From positions 1 to 7,142 of the forward strand of contig JAFOMB010000116.1 in assembly GCA_017419065.1 (NCBI GenBank): a DNA stretch of 7,142 nt, given 5' to 3'. Shown one piece after another: positions 1 through 6,533 of the stretch; positions within the stretch are counted from its first letter, which is position 1, and the number at the start of each line of letters is the position of its first letter. This DNA comes from Erysipelotrichaceae bacterium. Its GTDB lineage: Bacteria > Bacillota_I > Bacilli_A > Erysipelotrichales > Erysipelotrichaceae. The translations under genes and the position numbers were made by a program. The notes beneath the pieces were generated by a model. It made no database searches, was not told the origin of the DNA, and saw only the letters and a program-made list of their open reading frames with translations.

Positions 1-456
1 GAAGCCAACATCGCCAGAGCAGAAGGTCTGCGCACTATCGCTGACAACCCGAAAGTCGATGTCGTCGCAGAATATGAAATGACAGCTGAAGATATGTCCC
101 AGGCTCAGAACTTCGTCGACCAGATGATGATCGAGCACCCGGATGTACAGGTCGTCATCTGCCACTTCGCTTCCATCGCCATGGCTGTTGATGAACAGCT
201 CCAGGCATACCGCAACCAGATCGATGCCGATCACTTCGCCGTATTCTCCTGCGACTTTGACGATACATTAGCTTCAAAGATGGTCTCTTCTCTCAAGAAC
301 GAGTCCTTCATCCGTGCTACAGGTACTTACAACCCGGCACTCAACCTGATCTTTGAAGTCACTATGGGTCAGCATGACAGCGAACTGACTCCTGAGAAGA
401 TCTTCTTCTTCCCGGTCGTCTCCTTCACTGCTGAAGAACTCGCTGAGGCTCAGTAA
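1..456 (+). CDS. ABC transporter substrate-binding protein, sugar-type (C-terminal part)
   Basis: The reading frame is open from base 1 and ends in TAA, giving the last 151 residues; the start, signal peptide and first lobe lie outside the window. The visible part reads as the second half of a type 1 periplasmic-binding protein (ribose/galactose-binding-like, Peripla_BP_4 family). It begins with EANIARAEGLRTIAD, the usual helix where an R..G contact precedes a 'DNPKVDVVAEYE' strand. It continues with a helix ending in HPDVQVVICHFASIAMAVDEQL, the position where family members carry a 'pdi-ai...nd-mA-GA' segment. Next come 'FAVFSCDFDD' and 'FIRATGTYNPALNLIFEVTMGQ', matching the late strand and the 'q-p...G' helix. 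Such proteins capture a solute, commonly a sugar, outside the membrane for an ABC importer. The usual N-D pair of sugar binders is not seen in HFASIA, so the ligand is uncertain. A terminator follows 8 nt after the stop, so this is the last gene of its transcript. Confidence 0.8.
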   Translation, partial: EANIARAEGLRTIADNPKVDVVAEYEMTAEDMSQAQNFVDQMMIEHPDVQVVICHFASIAMAVDEQLQAYRNQIDADHFAVFSCDFDDTLASKMVSSLKNESFIRATGTYNPALNLIFEVTMGQHDSELTPEKIFFFPVVSFTAEELAEAQ

Positions 457-463
457 TCCGATC

Positions 464-492
464 AAGCCCATCAGATGATGGGCTTTTTCTTT
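464..492 (+). terminator. Intrinsic terminator after the substrate-binding protein gene
   Basis: A 9-bp perfect stem (AAGCCCATC at 464-472, GATGGGCTT at 477-485) with a 4-nt loop is followed by a T-rich run (TTTCTTT). It lies 8 nt after the stop codon, so it should end the upstream transporter transcript. Some readthrough into the esterase genes cannot be excluded. Confidence 0.85.
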
Positions 493-500
493 GCTAAAAT
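492..500 (+). promoter_or_regulatory. Possible extended -10 promoter for the esterase pair
   Basis: TGCTAAAAT fits an extended -10 element (TGn plus TAAAAT, 5 of 6 matches to TATAAT). It sits between the terminator and the first esterase start. No good -35 is visible because the expected place falls in the terminator stem. A start near 507 would put the ribosome site almost at the 5' end of the mRNA. It could also be chance, with transcription coming from terminator readthrough. Confidence 0.3.
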
Positions 501-523
501 GGAAATAAGGGAGGTAAAACATC

Positions 524-1324
524 ATGTATCATCAGATCAAGGTCGAAGAAAAAAGACCGGAAGTCCTGGTCTATAATGATATCTATTATTCCAACCGCCG
601 CTCGAGATGGGGAAGAGACTACCATCCGTTACGGATGCATATCGAGATCCCGATGTATTTCCATCATGACAATCCAAAGACACCGGTATTGATCTGGCTC
701 GAAGGAGGAGGATGGAGAAACGTCTCTCCGGCACTGCGTCTGGGTGAACTCAGCGCCTTTGTCTATCAGGGATATGCTGTAGCGAGTGTAGAGTACTCTG
801 TCAACGCCAACAACATCTGGCCGGCTCCGATCGAGGATATCCATGAGGCGATCTCTTATTTGAAAGATCACTGTGAAGAGTTCAACATCGATCCGGAACG
901 CATCGCCATTGCGGGCGATTCAGCCGGAGGACAGCTTGCGGCCATCGCTGCGATGACAGAAGGTGCCAGGGCAGGGATCTGCTACTATACACCGGGAGAT
1001 TTCCCGCATATGAAGGAAGGCGCAGACTTCTTCTCGCTGGAAGATCTCTTGGTCGGAAAGCACATCTGGGATGATGAGAAGCTGGTAAAGGAAGTCGATC
1101 CGAGGACCTATGTCACCAAAGACGCGCCACCGTTCCTCTTCTTCCAGGGAGACAACGACGCTTTAGTCGATCCGTCTTCCAGCAGATCTCTCTATGATCT
1201 TTTAGTAGAAAACGGCTCTGATTCCGATTACTATCTCGTAGAAGGCGCTATGCACTGCGATACTCTCTTTACCCAGGAAGCCATTCAGAACATCGTGCTC
1301 GACTTCCTCAGGAAGCACGTATAA
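524..1324 (+). CDS. Alpha/beta hydrolase, BD-FAE/lipase-like esterase
   Basis: This 266-residue protein has the layout of the COG0657 lipase/BD-FAE type of alpha/beta hydrolase and a normal full length for it. The nucleophile elbow is GDSAGG at 131-136 (Ser133). The acid is probably Asp212 in 'FFQGDNDALVDPSS', and the base is His244 in 'EGAMHCDT'. The oxyanion motif at 60-64 is EGGGW, where most relatives have HGGGW. 'VASVEYSVNANNIWPAPIEDIHEAISYL' (about 86-113) matches the family segment with an invariant-type P.. .ED...A. There is no signal peptide, so it should act in the cytoplasm, most likely hydrolysing a carboxylic ester such as an acyl group on a sugar; the substrate is inferred only from family. 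ATG at 524 is supported by a strong ribosome site AAGGGAGGT (507-515), 8 nt upstream. The next esterase gene starts 4 nt after the stop, so the two are probably co-translated. Confidence 0.87.
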   Translation: MYHQIKVEEKRPEVLVYNDIYYSNRRSRWGRDYHPLRMHIEIPMYFHHDNPKTPVLIWLEGGGWRNVSPALRLGELSAFVYQGYAVASVEYSVNANNIWPAPIEDIHEAISYLKDHCEEFNIDPERIAIAGDSAGGQLAAIAAMTEGARAGICYYTPGDFPHMKEGADFFSLEDLLVGKHIWDDEKLVKEVDPRTYVTKDAPPFLFFQGDNDALVDPSSSRSLYDLLVENGSDSDYYLVEGAMHCDTLFTQEAIQNIVLDFLRKHV

Positions 1325-1328
1325 GTCT

Positions 1329-2162
1329 ATGACACGCATTCAGATCGATTTCTACTCCGAATCTCTGTATGAGAACACCCAGGCCTATGTGATCCTTCCG
1401 AATTCCCATGCGGATTTCCTGGCCAACGGCGTACGGAGAAATGAGGAGGGAAAACTCAAAGTCCTGTGGCTGCTCCATGGAATGGGAGATGACTATACAT
1501 CCTGGATCCGGAACACCAGCCTGGAACGCTATGCGCTTGCCAGAGGGATCGCTGTCGTCTGTCCGTCTGTTCCGGCGCAGAGCTTCTATACAGACATGGT
1601 CAACGGACCGAAGTGTTTCCGCTACATCGCGGAAGAACTCCCTGCTTTCATGAGAGAGACCTTCCCGCAGTTCTCCGATAAGAAGGAAGACAACTACATC
1701 ATGGGTCAGTCCATGGGCGGCTACGGCTCTCTGAAGATCGGACTGTCCTACCCGGAACGCTATCAGGCGATCGGTGTTCTTTCCTCCGGAAACCTCATCG
1801 AAATGGAACTTCCTCCTCAGACAGAAGAGGAAAACTTCCTGACACCGATCTACGGTGTCGGAAAGAATGCCTTCGGGACGGATACGATGAAAGACGCCCT
1901 CGGGACAAAGCACGACATCCTTTATCTTCTGGAGGAAGCACTGAAAGAAGGAAAGAAGATCCCGGATATCCGCATGACCTGCGGGACAGAGGATTTCATA
2001 AAGAACGTCTCCGATTCGACAGCTGATTTCCTGAAGAAGAAAGCAGAAGAACACGGATTCACCTTCTCCTATGAGACAGGACCGGGAGAACACAACTGGG
2101 ACTTCTGGAATCACTGGCTGCCGGTATTACTGGATGAGATGGGACTGACATCCCTCCTGTAG
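1329..2162 (+). CDS. Esterase D/EstA-like carboxylesterase
   Basis: This 277-residue protein belongs to the putative esterase family (PF00756), which includes tributyrin esterase EstA, S-formylglutathione hydrolase and acetyl-xylan/feruloyl esterases. The signs are 'VLWLLHGMGDDYTSWIRNTSLERYA' (45-69) with the oxyanion HGMGDD, nucleophile motif GQSMGG (126-131, Ser128) followed by YGSLKIGLSYPERY, acid Asp222 in 'CGTEDF', and base His255 in 'GEHNWDFW'. All triad residues are present and the length is normal for the family. No signal peptide is seen, so a cytoplasmic acyl-ester hydrolase is expected, probably using small acyl esters; the true substrate is unknown. The ATG lies 4 nt after the previous stop. 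The only ribosome site candidate is GGAAG (1311-1315), poorly spaced and inside the upstream gene, which suggests translational coupling. A strong terminator follows 20 nt after the stop. Confidence 0.88.
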   Translation: MTRIQIDFYSESLYENTQAYVILPNSHADFLANGVRRNEEGKLKVLWLLHGMGDDYTSWIRNTSLERYALARGIAVVCPSVPAQSFYTDMVNGPKCFRYIAEELPAFMRETFPQFSDKKEDNYIMGQSMGGYGSLKIGLSYPERYQAIGVLSSGNLIEMELPPQTEEENFLTPIYGVGKNAFGTDTMKDALGTKHDILYLLEEALKEGKKIPDIRMTCGTEDFIKNVSDSTADFLKKKAEEHGFTFSYETGPGEHNWDFWNHWLPVLLDEMGLTSLL

Positions 2163-2182
2163 AAAAGAGATACAAGCTATCA

Positions 2183-2210
2183 AAAAAGAGCTGGTTAACC
2201 AGCTCTTTTT
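2183..2210. terminator. Bidirectional intrinsic terminator between convergent genes
   Basis: A perfect 28-bp inverted repeat, with 12-bp arms (AAAAAGAGCTGG at 2183-2194 and its complement at 2199-2210) around TTAA. It ends in a T run on either strand (A run on the other), so it can terminate both the plus-strand esterase transcript and the minus-strand oxidoreductase transcript. The oxidoreductase stop codon (2212-2214) is only one base away. Confidence 0.92.
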
Positions 2211-2211
2211 C

Positions 2212-5112
2212 TTATTCCATCATTTTCTTGATGTCTACCGCATTTCCTGTATGCGGTTTGTTTGGATCCTGACGGTAAGCCTTTCTCCTGGCTCTCATCT
2301 CTTTCGCCTCTTCCGATCCGCTGTTGAGGAGGATCTTGACAGCTCTCGGTGCGGCGTACTTGATAAGGCCTGTGACCTTGTCTTCCGCAAAGCGCATCGT
2401 GCTGGCTTCCGGCATATCTCTTCTCAGATGGATCGCATCGAACTCACATCTCGTCGTGCAGAGACCGCATCCGATACATCTGTTGACATCGACAATCGTC
2501 GCGCCGCAGCCGAGACATCTCGAAGCTTCGGTATGGACCTGTTCCTCTGTGAGGAGCTTGCGGTTGTCCTTGAAGGAGTAGGAGGCATCGATGCTTTCAT
2601 CGACAGCCGGTTCCTGACGGTCCGCTGTATCGTAGGAATCGAGGGCGATATCATACTTATTGAATTCCTTGAAGAAACGTCTGTCTCTGCCCATCTCCTG
2701 ATCGACATTGTTTTTGGAGACCTTTCTGGCCAGGGATTCCGCTGCTTCATGACCCTGTCCGATCGCGTCGATGACGAACTTCGGACCGGTATAGACATCA
2801 CCGCCGACGAAGATATCTTCCTCTTCTGTCTGATATGTGAACTTGTCAGCTACCGGATAGTTGCCATGCCAGTAAGTGACCTTGGAATCCTTTAAGAGAT
2901 CGCCCCATTCGATAGCCTGACCGATGGCGAAGATGATCTTATCAGCCTTGACTTCCATCGTCGTCTCTTCGTCATATGCCGGATTGAACTTGCCGTTCTC
3001 ATCGATCGTAGAGAGACACTTCTTGAAGATGATACCCGTGACCTTTCCGGCTTCATCCACGAGGACTTCCTTCGGACCCCAGCCGGCGTTGATGACGACA
3101 TCTTCCTCTTCCGCTTCCTTCTGTTCTTCCTTGGAAGCCGGCATCGTCTCTCTGCTTTCCAGACAGAACATCGATACCTTTTCCGGATGGAAACGGTGAG
3201 CGGTACGGGCACAATCGATCGCGACATTGCCGCCGCCGACAACGACGACTTCGCCGTCAATCTTCTGATCATGGTTCTCAGAGGCCTTCTTTAAGAAGGA
3301 GACAGCGATATCGGTACCTTCCGCATGGTCATTGGCCACGTTCGGATATCTTCCGCCCTGGCAGCCGATGGCGATATAGAAGGCTTCATAGCCCTGTTTT
3401 CTCAGTTCATCAAGAGTGATGTCCTTGCCGACCTCGACACCGCATTTGATCTCGACACCCAGTTCACGGATGACATCGATCTCTGCTTCCAGGACATCCT
3501 TTTCCAGCTTATAGGACGGGATACCGTACATCATCATGCCGCCCGGCTTCTCATTCTTTTCGAATACGGTCGGATGATAACCCATGGTCGCCAGATAGTA
3601 GGCACAGGATAAACCGGCAGGACCGGCACCGATGATGGCGATCTTCTGATCCCATTCGCCGCTGACTCTGTTGATGACCTTCTTCGGGACGTATCTCGTC
3701 TCTTTATTCAGATCTCTGTCTGCCAGGAACTTCTTGACTTCATCGATAGATACCGGTCTGTCGATCGTTCCTCTCGTACAGGCATCTTCACAGCGCTTGT
3801 TGCAGACACGGCCGCAGATCGCCGGGAACGGATTCTCTCTCTTGATGAGAGCTAACGCTTCATCATATCTTCCCTCTTTGGCCATCTTGAGGTAGCCCTG
3901 TACCGGAACGTGTGCCGGGCAGGCTGTCTTACATGGAGCGGTACCTGTCTTGTGTGTATTGACTCTGGCAGTATCGCGGTAGTTCTCATCCCAGGCGTAC
4001 TTGCCCCAGCGGATCTTATCCGGTAAAGGCTGCTTCGGATACTGGACTTCCGTTCCGTCTTTCTTGCAGAGCTTCTGACCTAACTTGACAGCACCGGCCG
4101 GACATACTTCGACACATCTGCCGCAGGCCACACACTTTTCCTTATCGACATGAGCTCTGTAGGCAGAAGCGGACATGTTCGGCGTGTTGTATAACTGAGA
4201 GGTTCTCAAAGCGTTACAGATCTTGACGTTGCAGTTGCAGATATCGAAGATGTGGTCTTCGCCGTCGATATTGGTGATCTGATGGACGTAGCCGTTATCT
4301 TCGGCCTTCTGCAGGATCTCCATCGCCTCATCATAGGTGATGTAGTGGGCTCTTCCGGTCTCTACCGTATAGTCAGCCATATCACCGACCTGGATACACC
4401 AGTCATCGCAATCGTCTGTACAGCCTTCTCCGAGAATAGCTCTCGAAGCACGGCAGGAACAGATACCGGCTGAGATATGACCTTCATACTTCTTCAGCCA
4501 GTAGGAGATCTTCTCGATCTTGATAGATTCATTACTGACAGCGACTTCTTTTTCTACCGGAATGACATGCATACCGATACCGTTTCCTCCCGGCATGATC
4601 ATGGATGTGATCTTCTCCAGAGGCAGGAAAGTCATCTGTTCAAAGAAGGAAGCGACAGGCGGATTCTTTTCGATACGGTCGACAGAGGAGTTGAAAAGTT
4701 CTGCACTTCCCGGTACGAAATAGGAGACACGGTAGCGCTTCTCTTTCGGAGCGTCCTTGATCGGTCCGTTGTCATCATAGTGATCGCCATAGTCGTACTC
4801 CAGGAAACCATGGACACATAAGAGTTCAATGGTCTTCTTGAAGTCCTCATCACTAAGCTGCGTGTTTTTCGCACGCATCTCTTCGTAGGTATACCACTTT
4901 CTCTGTTTCAGAGTGAGAGCGACATCGACTTCATTCTCGGTGAGTACTTCTCTGAGTCCCCAGTATTCCGGGTCTGTAGAACGGATCCCACGGATCTTGT
5001 GTTCGACATTATCCGTGATTCTGCGCGCCAGTTTGGCGTACTTCTCCTTGAAGTCCTTCTCTCCCTCATACTTGGAGATCGTAGCAGGATTCTTTCGGTA
5101 TATTTCCGGCAT
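2212..5112 (-). CDS. Fused Fe-S/FAD NAD(P)-dependent oxidoreductase, GltD-like core
   Basis: A 966-residue soluble electron-transfer protein. Domains in order: a winged-helix-like N terminus (about 55-140, 'LTLKQRKWYTYEEMRA...LLCVHGFLEYD'); a cysteine-rich region with C218, C220, C231, C235, C239, C292, C294, C299; a [4Fe-4S] ferredoxin motif CVACGRCVEVCP (C327, C330, C333, C337); and a GltD/dihydropyrimidine-dehydrogenase-type Fe-S domain (C394, C398, C433, C437, C441, C445, with 'NPFPAICGRVCNKRCEDAC'). Then come an FAD site GAGPAG (495-500) with Glu518, an NAD(P)H site GGGNVA (626-631), the second flavin motif 'IFVGGDVYTGP' (767-777), and a C-terminal ferredoxin motif C879, C882, C885, C889. 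In the family, the core passes electrons between NAD(P)H, flavin and Fe-S clusters. The partner and net reaction are unknown; it is not plain glutamate synthase small subunit, which lacks these extra domains. Start ATG is supported by GAAGGGAG (5119-5126) 6 nt upstream. It appears to be a single-gene transcript. Confidence 0.85.
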   Translation of the reverse strand: MPEIYRKNPATISKYEGEKDFKEKYAKLARRITDNVEHKIRGIRSTDPEYWGLREVLTENEVDVALTLKQRKWYTYEEMRAKNTQLSDEDFKKTIELLCVHGFLEYDYGDHYDDNGPIKDAPKEKRYRVSYFVPGSAELFNSSVDRIEKNPPVASFFEQMTFLPLEKITSMIMPGGNGIGMHVIPVEKEVAVSNESIKIEKISYWLKKYEGHISAGICSCRASRAILGEGCTDDCDDWCIQVGDMADYTVETGRAHYITYDEAMEILQKAEDNGYVHQITNIDGEDHIFDICNCNVKICNALRTSQLYNTPNMSASAYRAHVDKEKCVACGRCVEVCPAGAVKLGQKLCKKDGTEVQYPKQPLPDKIRWGKYAWDENYRDTARVNTHKTGTAPCKTACPAHVPVQGYLKMAKEGRYDEALALIKRENPFPAICGRVCNKRCEDACTRGTIDRPVSIDEVKKFLADRDLNKETRYVPKKVINRVSGEWDQKIAIIGAGPAGLSCAYYLATMGYHPTVFEKNEKPGGMMMYGIPSYKLEKDVLEAEIDVIRELGVEIKCGVEVGKDITLDELRKQGYEAFYIAIGCQGGRYPNVANDHAEGTDIAVSFLKKASENHDQKIDGEVVVVGGGNVAIDCARTAHRFHPEKVSMFCLESRETMPASKEEQKEAEEEDVVINAGWGPKEVLVDEAGKVTGIIFKKCLSTIDENGKFNPAYDEETTMEVKADKIIFAIGQAIEWGDLLKDSKVTYWHGNYPVADKFTYQTEEEDIFVGGDVYTGPKFVIDAIGQGHEAAESLARKVSKNNVDQEMGRDRRFFKEFNKYDIALDSYDTADRQEPAVDESIDASYSFKDNRKLLTEEQVHTEASRCLGCGATIVDVNRCIGCGLCTTRCEFDAIHLRRDMPEASTMRFAEDKVTGLIKYAAPRAVKILLNSGSEEAKEMRARRKAYRQDPNKPHTGNAVDIKKMME

Positions 5113-5156
5113 TTTATTCTCCCTTCGGATTCTTGTCCGCTATCTAGTGTTCTATT

Positions 5157-5186
5157 ATTTTATCTTATTTTAAATATATAAAGCAA
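5157..5186 (-). promoter_or_regulatory. Candidate sigma-A-type promoter of the oxidoreductase gene
   Basis: On the minus strand, TTGCTT (5181-5186) is a -35-like box and TAAAAT (5157-5162) a -10-like box (5 of 6 matches), 18 nt apart, within a strongly AT-rich stretch. A start near 5150 would leave a leader of about 38 nt before the ATG at 5112. A second TAAAAT lies at 5167-5172 but has a worse -35. The -35 match is weak (3 of 6). Confidence 0.4.
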
Positions 5187-5196
5187 ACCTAACTAA

Positions 5197-5216
5197 AGGT
5201 CCGGAAACCCGGACCT
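5197..5216 (-). terminator. GC-rich hairpin, likely terminator of the XRE regulator gene
   Basis: AGGTCCGG (5197-5204) and CCGGACCT (5209-5216) form a perfect 8-bp stem with a 4-nt loop, 48 nt after the regulator stop. The minus-strand tail (TTAGTTAGGTTT) is T-rich but interrupted; the plus-strand tail also has T runs (TCTTTCTTTTT at 5224-5234). The location fits termination of minus-strand transcription just before the oxidoreductase promoter. The weak T tract lowers certainty. Confidence 0.6.
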
Positions 5217-5264
5217 GTATAAATCTTTCTTTTTGTATCAGGAGAGATCCCGACAGTGTATTCT

Positions 5265-5777
5265 TCATCTGTCTTTCCTGCGTGTCATGATGATCCCGGC
5301 AATCGAGACGATCAGGATGACAGGAGCGATACGGACGAATATCCATTCAAAAGAATGGGCCGCTGTCCCCAGGACCGCCGTTTCCGGATCACTGTAATCC
5401 CATCCCAGGTACGGGCTGTTCAGAAGAAACAGTACAGCCAGCATCAGCAGAGTCAAAGCTGTCACGGCGATGAAGAACCAGTGAGTTCTCTTCCTCCGGG
5501 ATAACTGCTGCTGAGACAGCTGAAGATTGATGACCTCCAGCTTCTGAGATATCGCTTTGAGATCCTCTGCTTCCGGTTCGCTGACTGTCTCTCCCAGCAG
5601 AGTACTGACAGGAGTCTCCAGAGCTTCCGATAAGGCAAGCAGCAGTTCGGAATCCGGAACAGAGAGACCCTGTTCCCACTTGGATACGGTCTGTCTCACG
5701 ACGTTCAATTTGATGGCGAGTTCTTCCTGAGAAAGCCCCTTTGCTTTTCTGATATTTCTGATGTTTTCACTCAACAT
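5265..5777 (-). CDS. XRE-family DNA-binding protein with C-terminal membrane domain
   Basis: A 170-residue protein. Residues 1-62 are a Cro/C1-type helix-turn-helix: 'IRNIRKAKGLSQEELAIKLNVVRQTVSKWEQGLSVPD', with the classic LSQEELA and 'RQTVSKWE' recognition helix. Residues 68-95 form a charged, heptad-like helix (EAEDLKAISQKLEVINLQLSQQQLS) that may be a coiled-coil linker. Two hydrophobic segments follow at about 100-120 and 145-164, ending in the positive tail TRRKDR. It should therefore be a transcription regulator tethered to the cytoplasmic membrane; such proteins are common in Bacillota but their signals are mostly unknown. The start has a textbook Shine-Dalgarno. It is the last of three co-oriented genes, after an 82-nt gap, and the membrane protein upstream is a plausible partner. 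Its target is not known; autoregulation through the upstream inverted repeat is possible. Confidence 0.85.
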   Translation of the reverse strand: MLSENIRNIRKAKGLSQEELAIKLNVVRQTVSKWEQGLSVPDSELLLALSEALETPVSTLLGETVSEPEAEDLKAISQKLEVINLQLSQQQLSRRKRTHWFFIAVTALTLLMLAVLFLLNSPYLGWDYSDPETAVLGTAAHSFEWIFVRIAPVILIVSIAGIIMTRRKDR

Positions 5778-5784
5778 GGCAAAG

Positions 5785-5792
5785 CCTCCTTA
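5785..5792 (-). promoter_or_regulatory. Strong ribosome binding site of the XRE regulator gene
   Basis: TAAGGAGG on the minus strand is a full anti-Shine-Dalgarno match, 7 nt before the ATG at 5777, which fixes the start of the regulator gene. Confidence 0.85.
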
Positions 5793-5799
5793 CGCCCTC

Positions 5800-5835
5800 A
5801 TCGTATGGTCGAGACATCCGTTGCCGCAAGCAACG
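5800..5835 (-). promoter_or_regulatory. Possible promoter and inverted repeat upstream of the XRE regulator
   Basis: The inverted repeat CGTTGC (5819-5824) / GCAACG (5830-5835) surrounds a 5-nt spacer. A weak promoter candidate overlaps it: TTGCGG (5824-5829) as -35 and TACGAT (5800-5805) as -10, 18 nt apart. An operator for the downstream regulator could lie here, which would fit XRE autoregulation, but both promoter boxes are poor matches. Confidence 0.25.
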
Positions 5836-5859
5836 CATCTTAACATCCCCGCAACAGCG

Positions 5860-6513
5860 CTATCTTCTGATCTGCCTGATCCCTTTCATGATCGTGATCA
5901 GTGACAGGGCCAGTGTAGCAGCCCATATCACACCGCTGGTGAGTGCCGTCAGCGGAAGCATACTCAGATCTTCTCCGTTTGAACTGACCATGATCAGGGT
6001 GTTCTGAAGAGTGAGGATCGATACCAGGGCATCGATGAAGCTGATCGTCCTGAGAAGATGGACCAGGCTGTCTGAAGATCTCTTCTGTTTCTTGAGATTG
6101 ACAGAAGCCATGATGATCTTATAGGTCGTATATGTCGCCATGGCGATGGCCGGGATCAGGGTCATGTTGACCGGCTTCTGCTGTCTGACCATGATGGAGA
6201 CAGGGACGATCAGACTGATATTCAGGATGAGAAGCAGGAAGGATATCGCAAGAAAGGCCTTGTTTCTGACGCTTTCCTGTTCCTTCTTCTCATCGATCCT
6301 CTTTGCGGCGATGATGATAGAACCTCTGAGTAATACCAGCAGGATGTAGTAGATACAGATCGTCCCGTACCACAAAGAGGAGTGACGTATACCGAGATAG
6401 CCGTTATAGAACGCGAAAAGCAGTGTCACCGCAAGGGATACTGCCGCACTGATATATGTCTTGAAATCATACTCTGCTTTCCATCTGTCCAGAAAGCTCT
6501 TCATACCGTTCAT
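5860..6513 (-). CDS. Six-segment integral membrane protein of unknown function
   Basis: A 217-residue protein I cannot assign to a named family with confidence. It starts with a charged cytoplasmic-looking stretch (MNGMKSFLDRWKAEYDFKTY). Six hydrophobic segments follow, roughly at 19-39, 47-70, 87-109, 117-137, 155-176 and 187-208. The loops between segments 2 and 3 (KRIDEKKEQESVRNK) and between 4 and 5 (NLKKQKRSSDS) are charged and positive, and the C terminus is basic (KGIRQIRR), which suggests that N and C termini and these loops face the cytoplasm. No catalytic or transport motif is visible. The start is chosen as the first ATG; a second ATG at codon 4 is possible. The ribosome site is weak (GAGAAGAG in the 20-nt gap after the upstream gene), so coupling with that gene is likely. 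The next gene downstream is a membrane-tethered regulator that could respond to it; this is inference. Confidence 0.7.
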   Translation of the reverse strand: MNGMKSFLDRWKAEYDFKTYISAAVSLAVTLLFAFYNGYLGIRHSSLWYGTICIYYILLVLLRGSIIIAAKRIDEKKEQESVRNKAFLAISFLLLILNISLIVPVSIMVRQQKPVNMTLIPAIAMATYTTYKIIMASVNLKKQKRSSDSLVHLLRTISFIDALVSILTLQNTLIMVSSNGEDLSMLPLTALTSGVIWAATLALSLITIMKGIRQIRR

Positions 6514-6533
6514 AGATCTCTTCTCTTCATCTT

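Noticed and set aside
1308..2114. Long open frame of 268 codons on the minus strand opposite the second esterase gene
   Set aside because: It begins with GTG without a ribosome site, its protein shows no recognisable domain, and it lies fully opposite a clear esterase with all catalytic motifs. It is best explained by codon bias of the real gene.
2251..2895. Plus-strand open frame of 214 codons opposite the oxidoreductase gene
   Set aside because: No ribosome site or recognisable domain; it is the mirror of a coding region whose cofactor motifs are unmistakable.
2212..5112. Glutamate synthase small subunit (gltD) as the name of the large oxidoreductase
   Set aside because: The core is GltD-like, but the protein is about twice as long, has additional N- and C-terminal Fe-S modules, and no gltB-like gene is adjacent.
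5113..5264. Possible riboswitch or small RNA in the AT-rich gap upstream of the oxidoreductase gene
   Set aside because: Apart from one simple hairpin and promoter-like boxes, no conserved riboswitch core or multi-helix fold could be seen.
5819..5835. Small hairpin as terminator of the membrane protein gene
   Set aside because: The stem is only 6 bp and neither strand has a T run after it, so it does not look like an intrinsic terminator. Listed instead as a possible operator.
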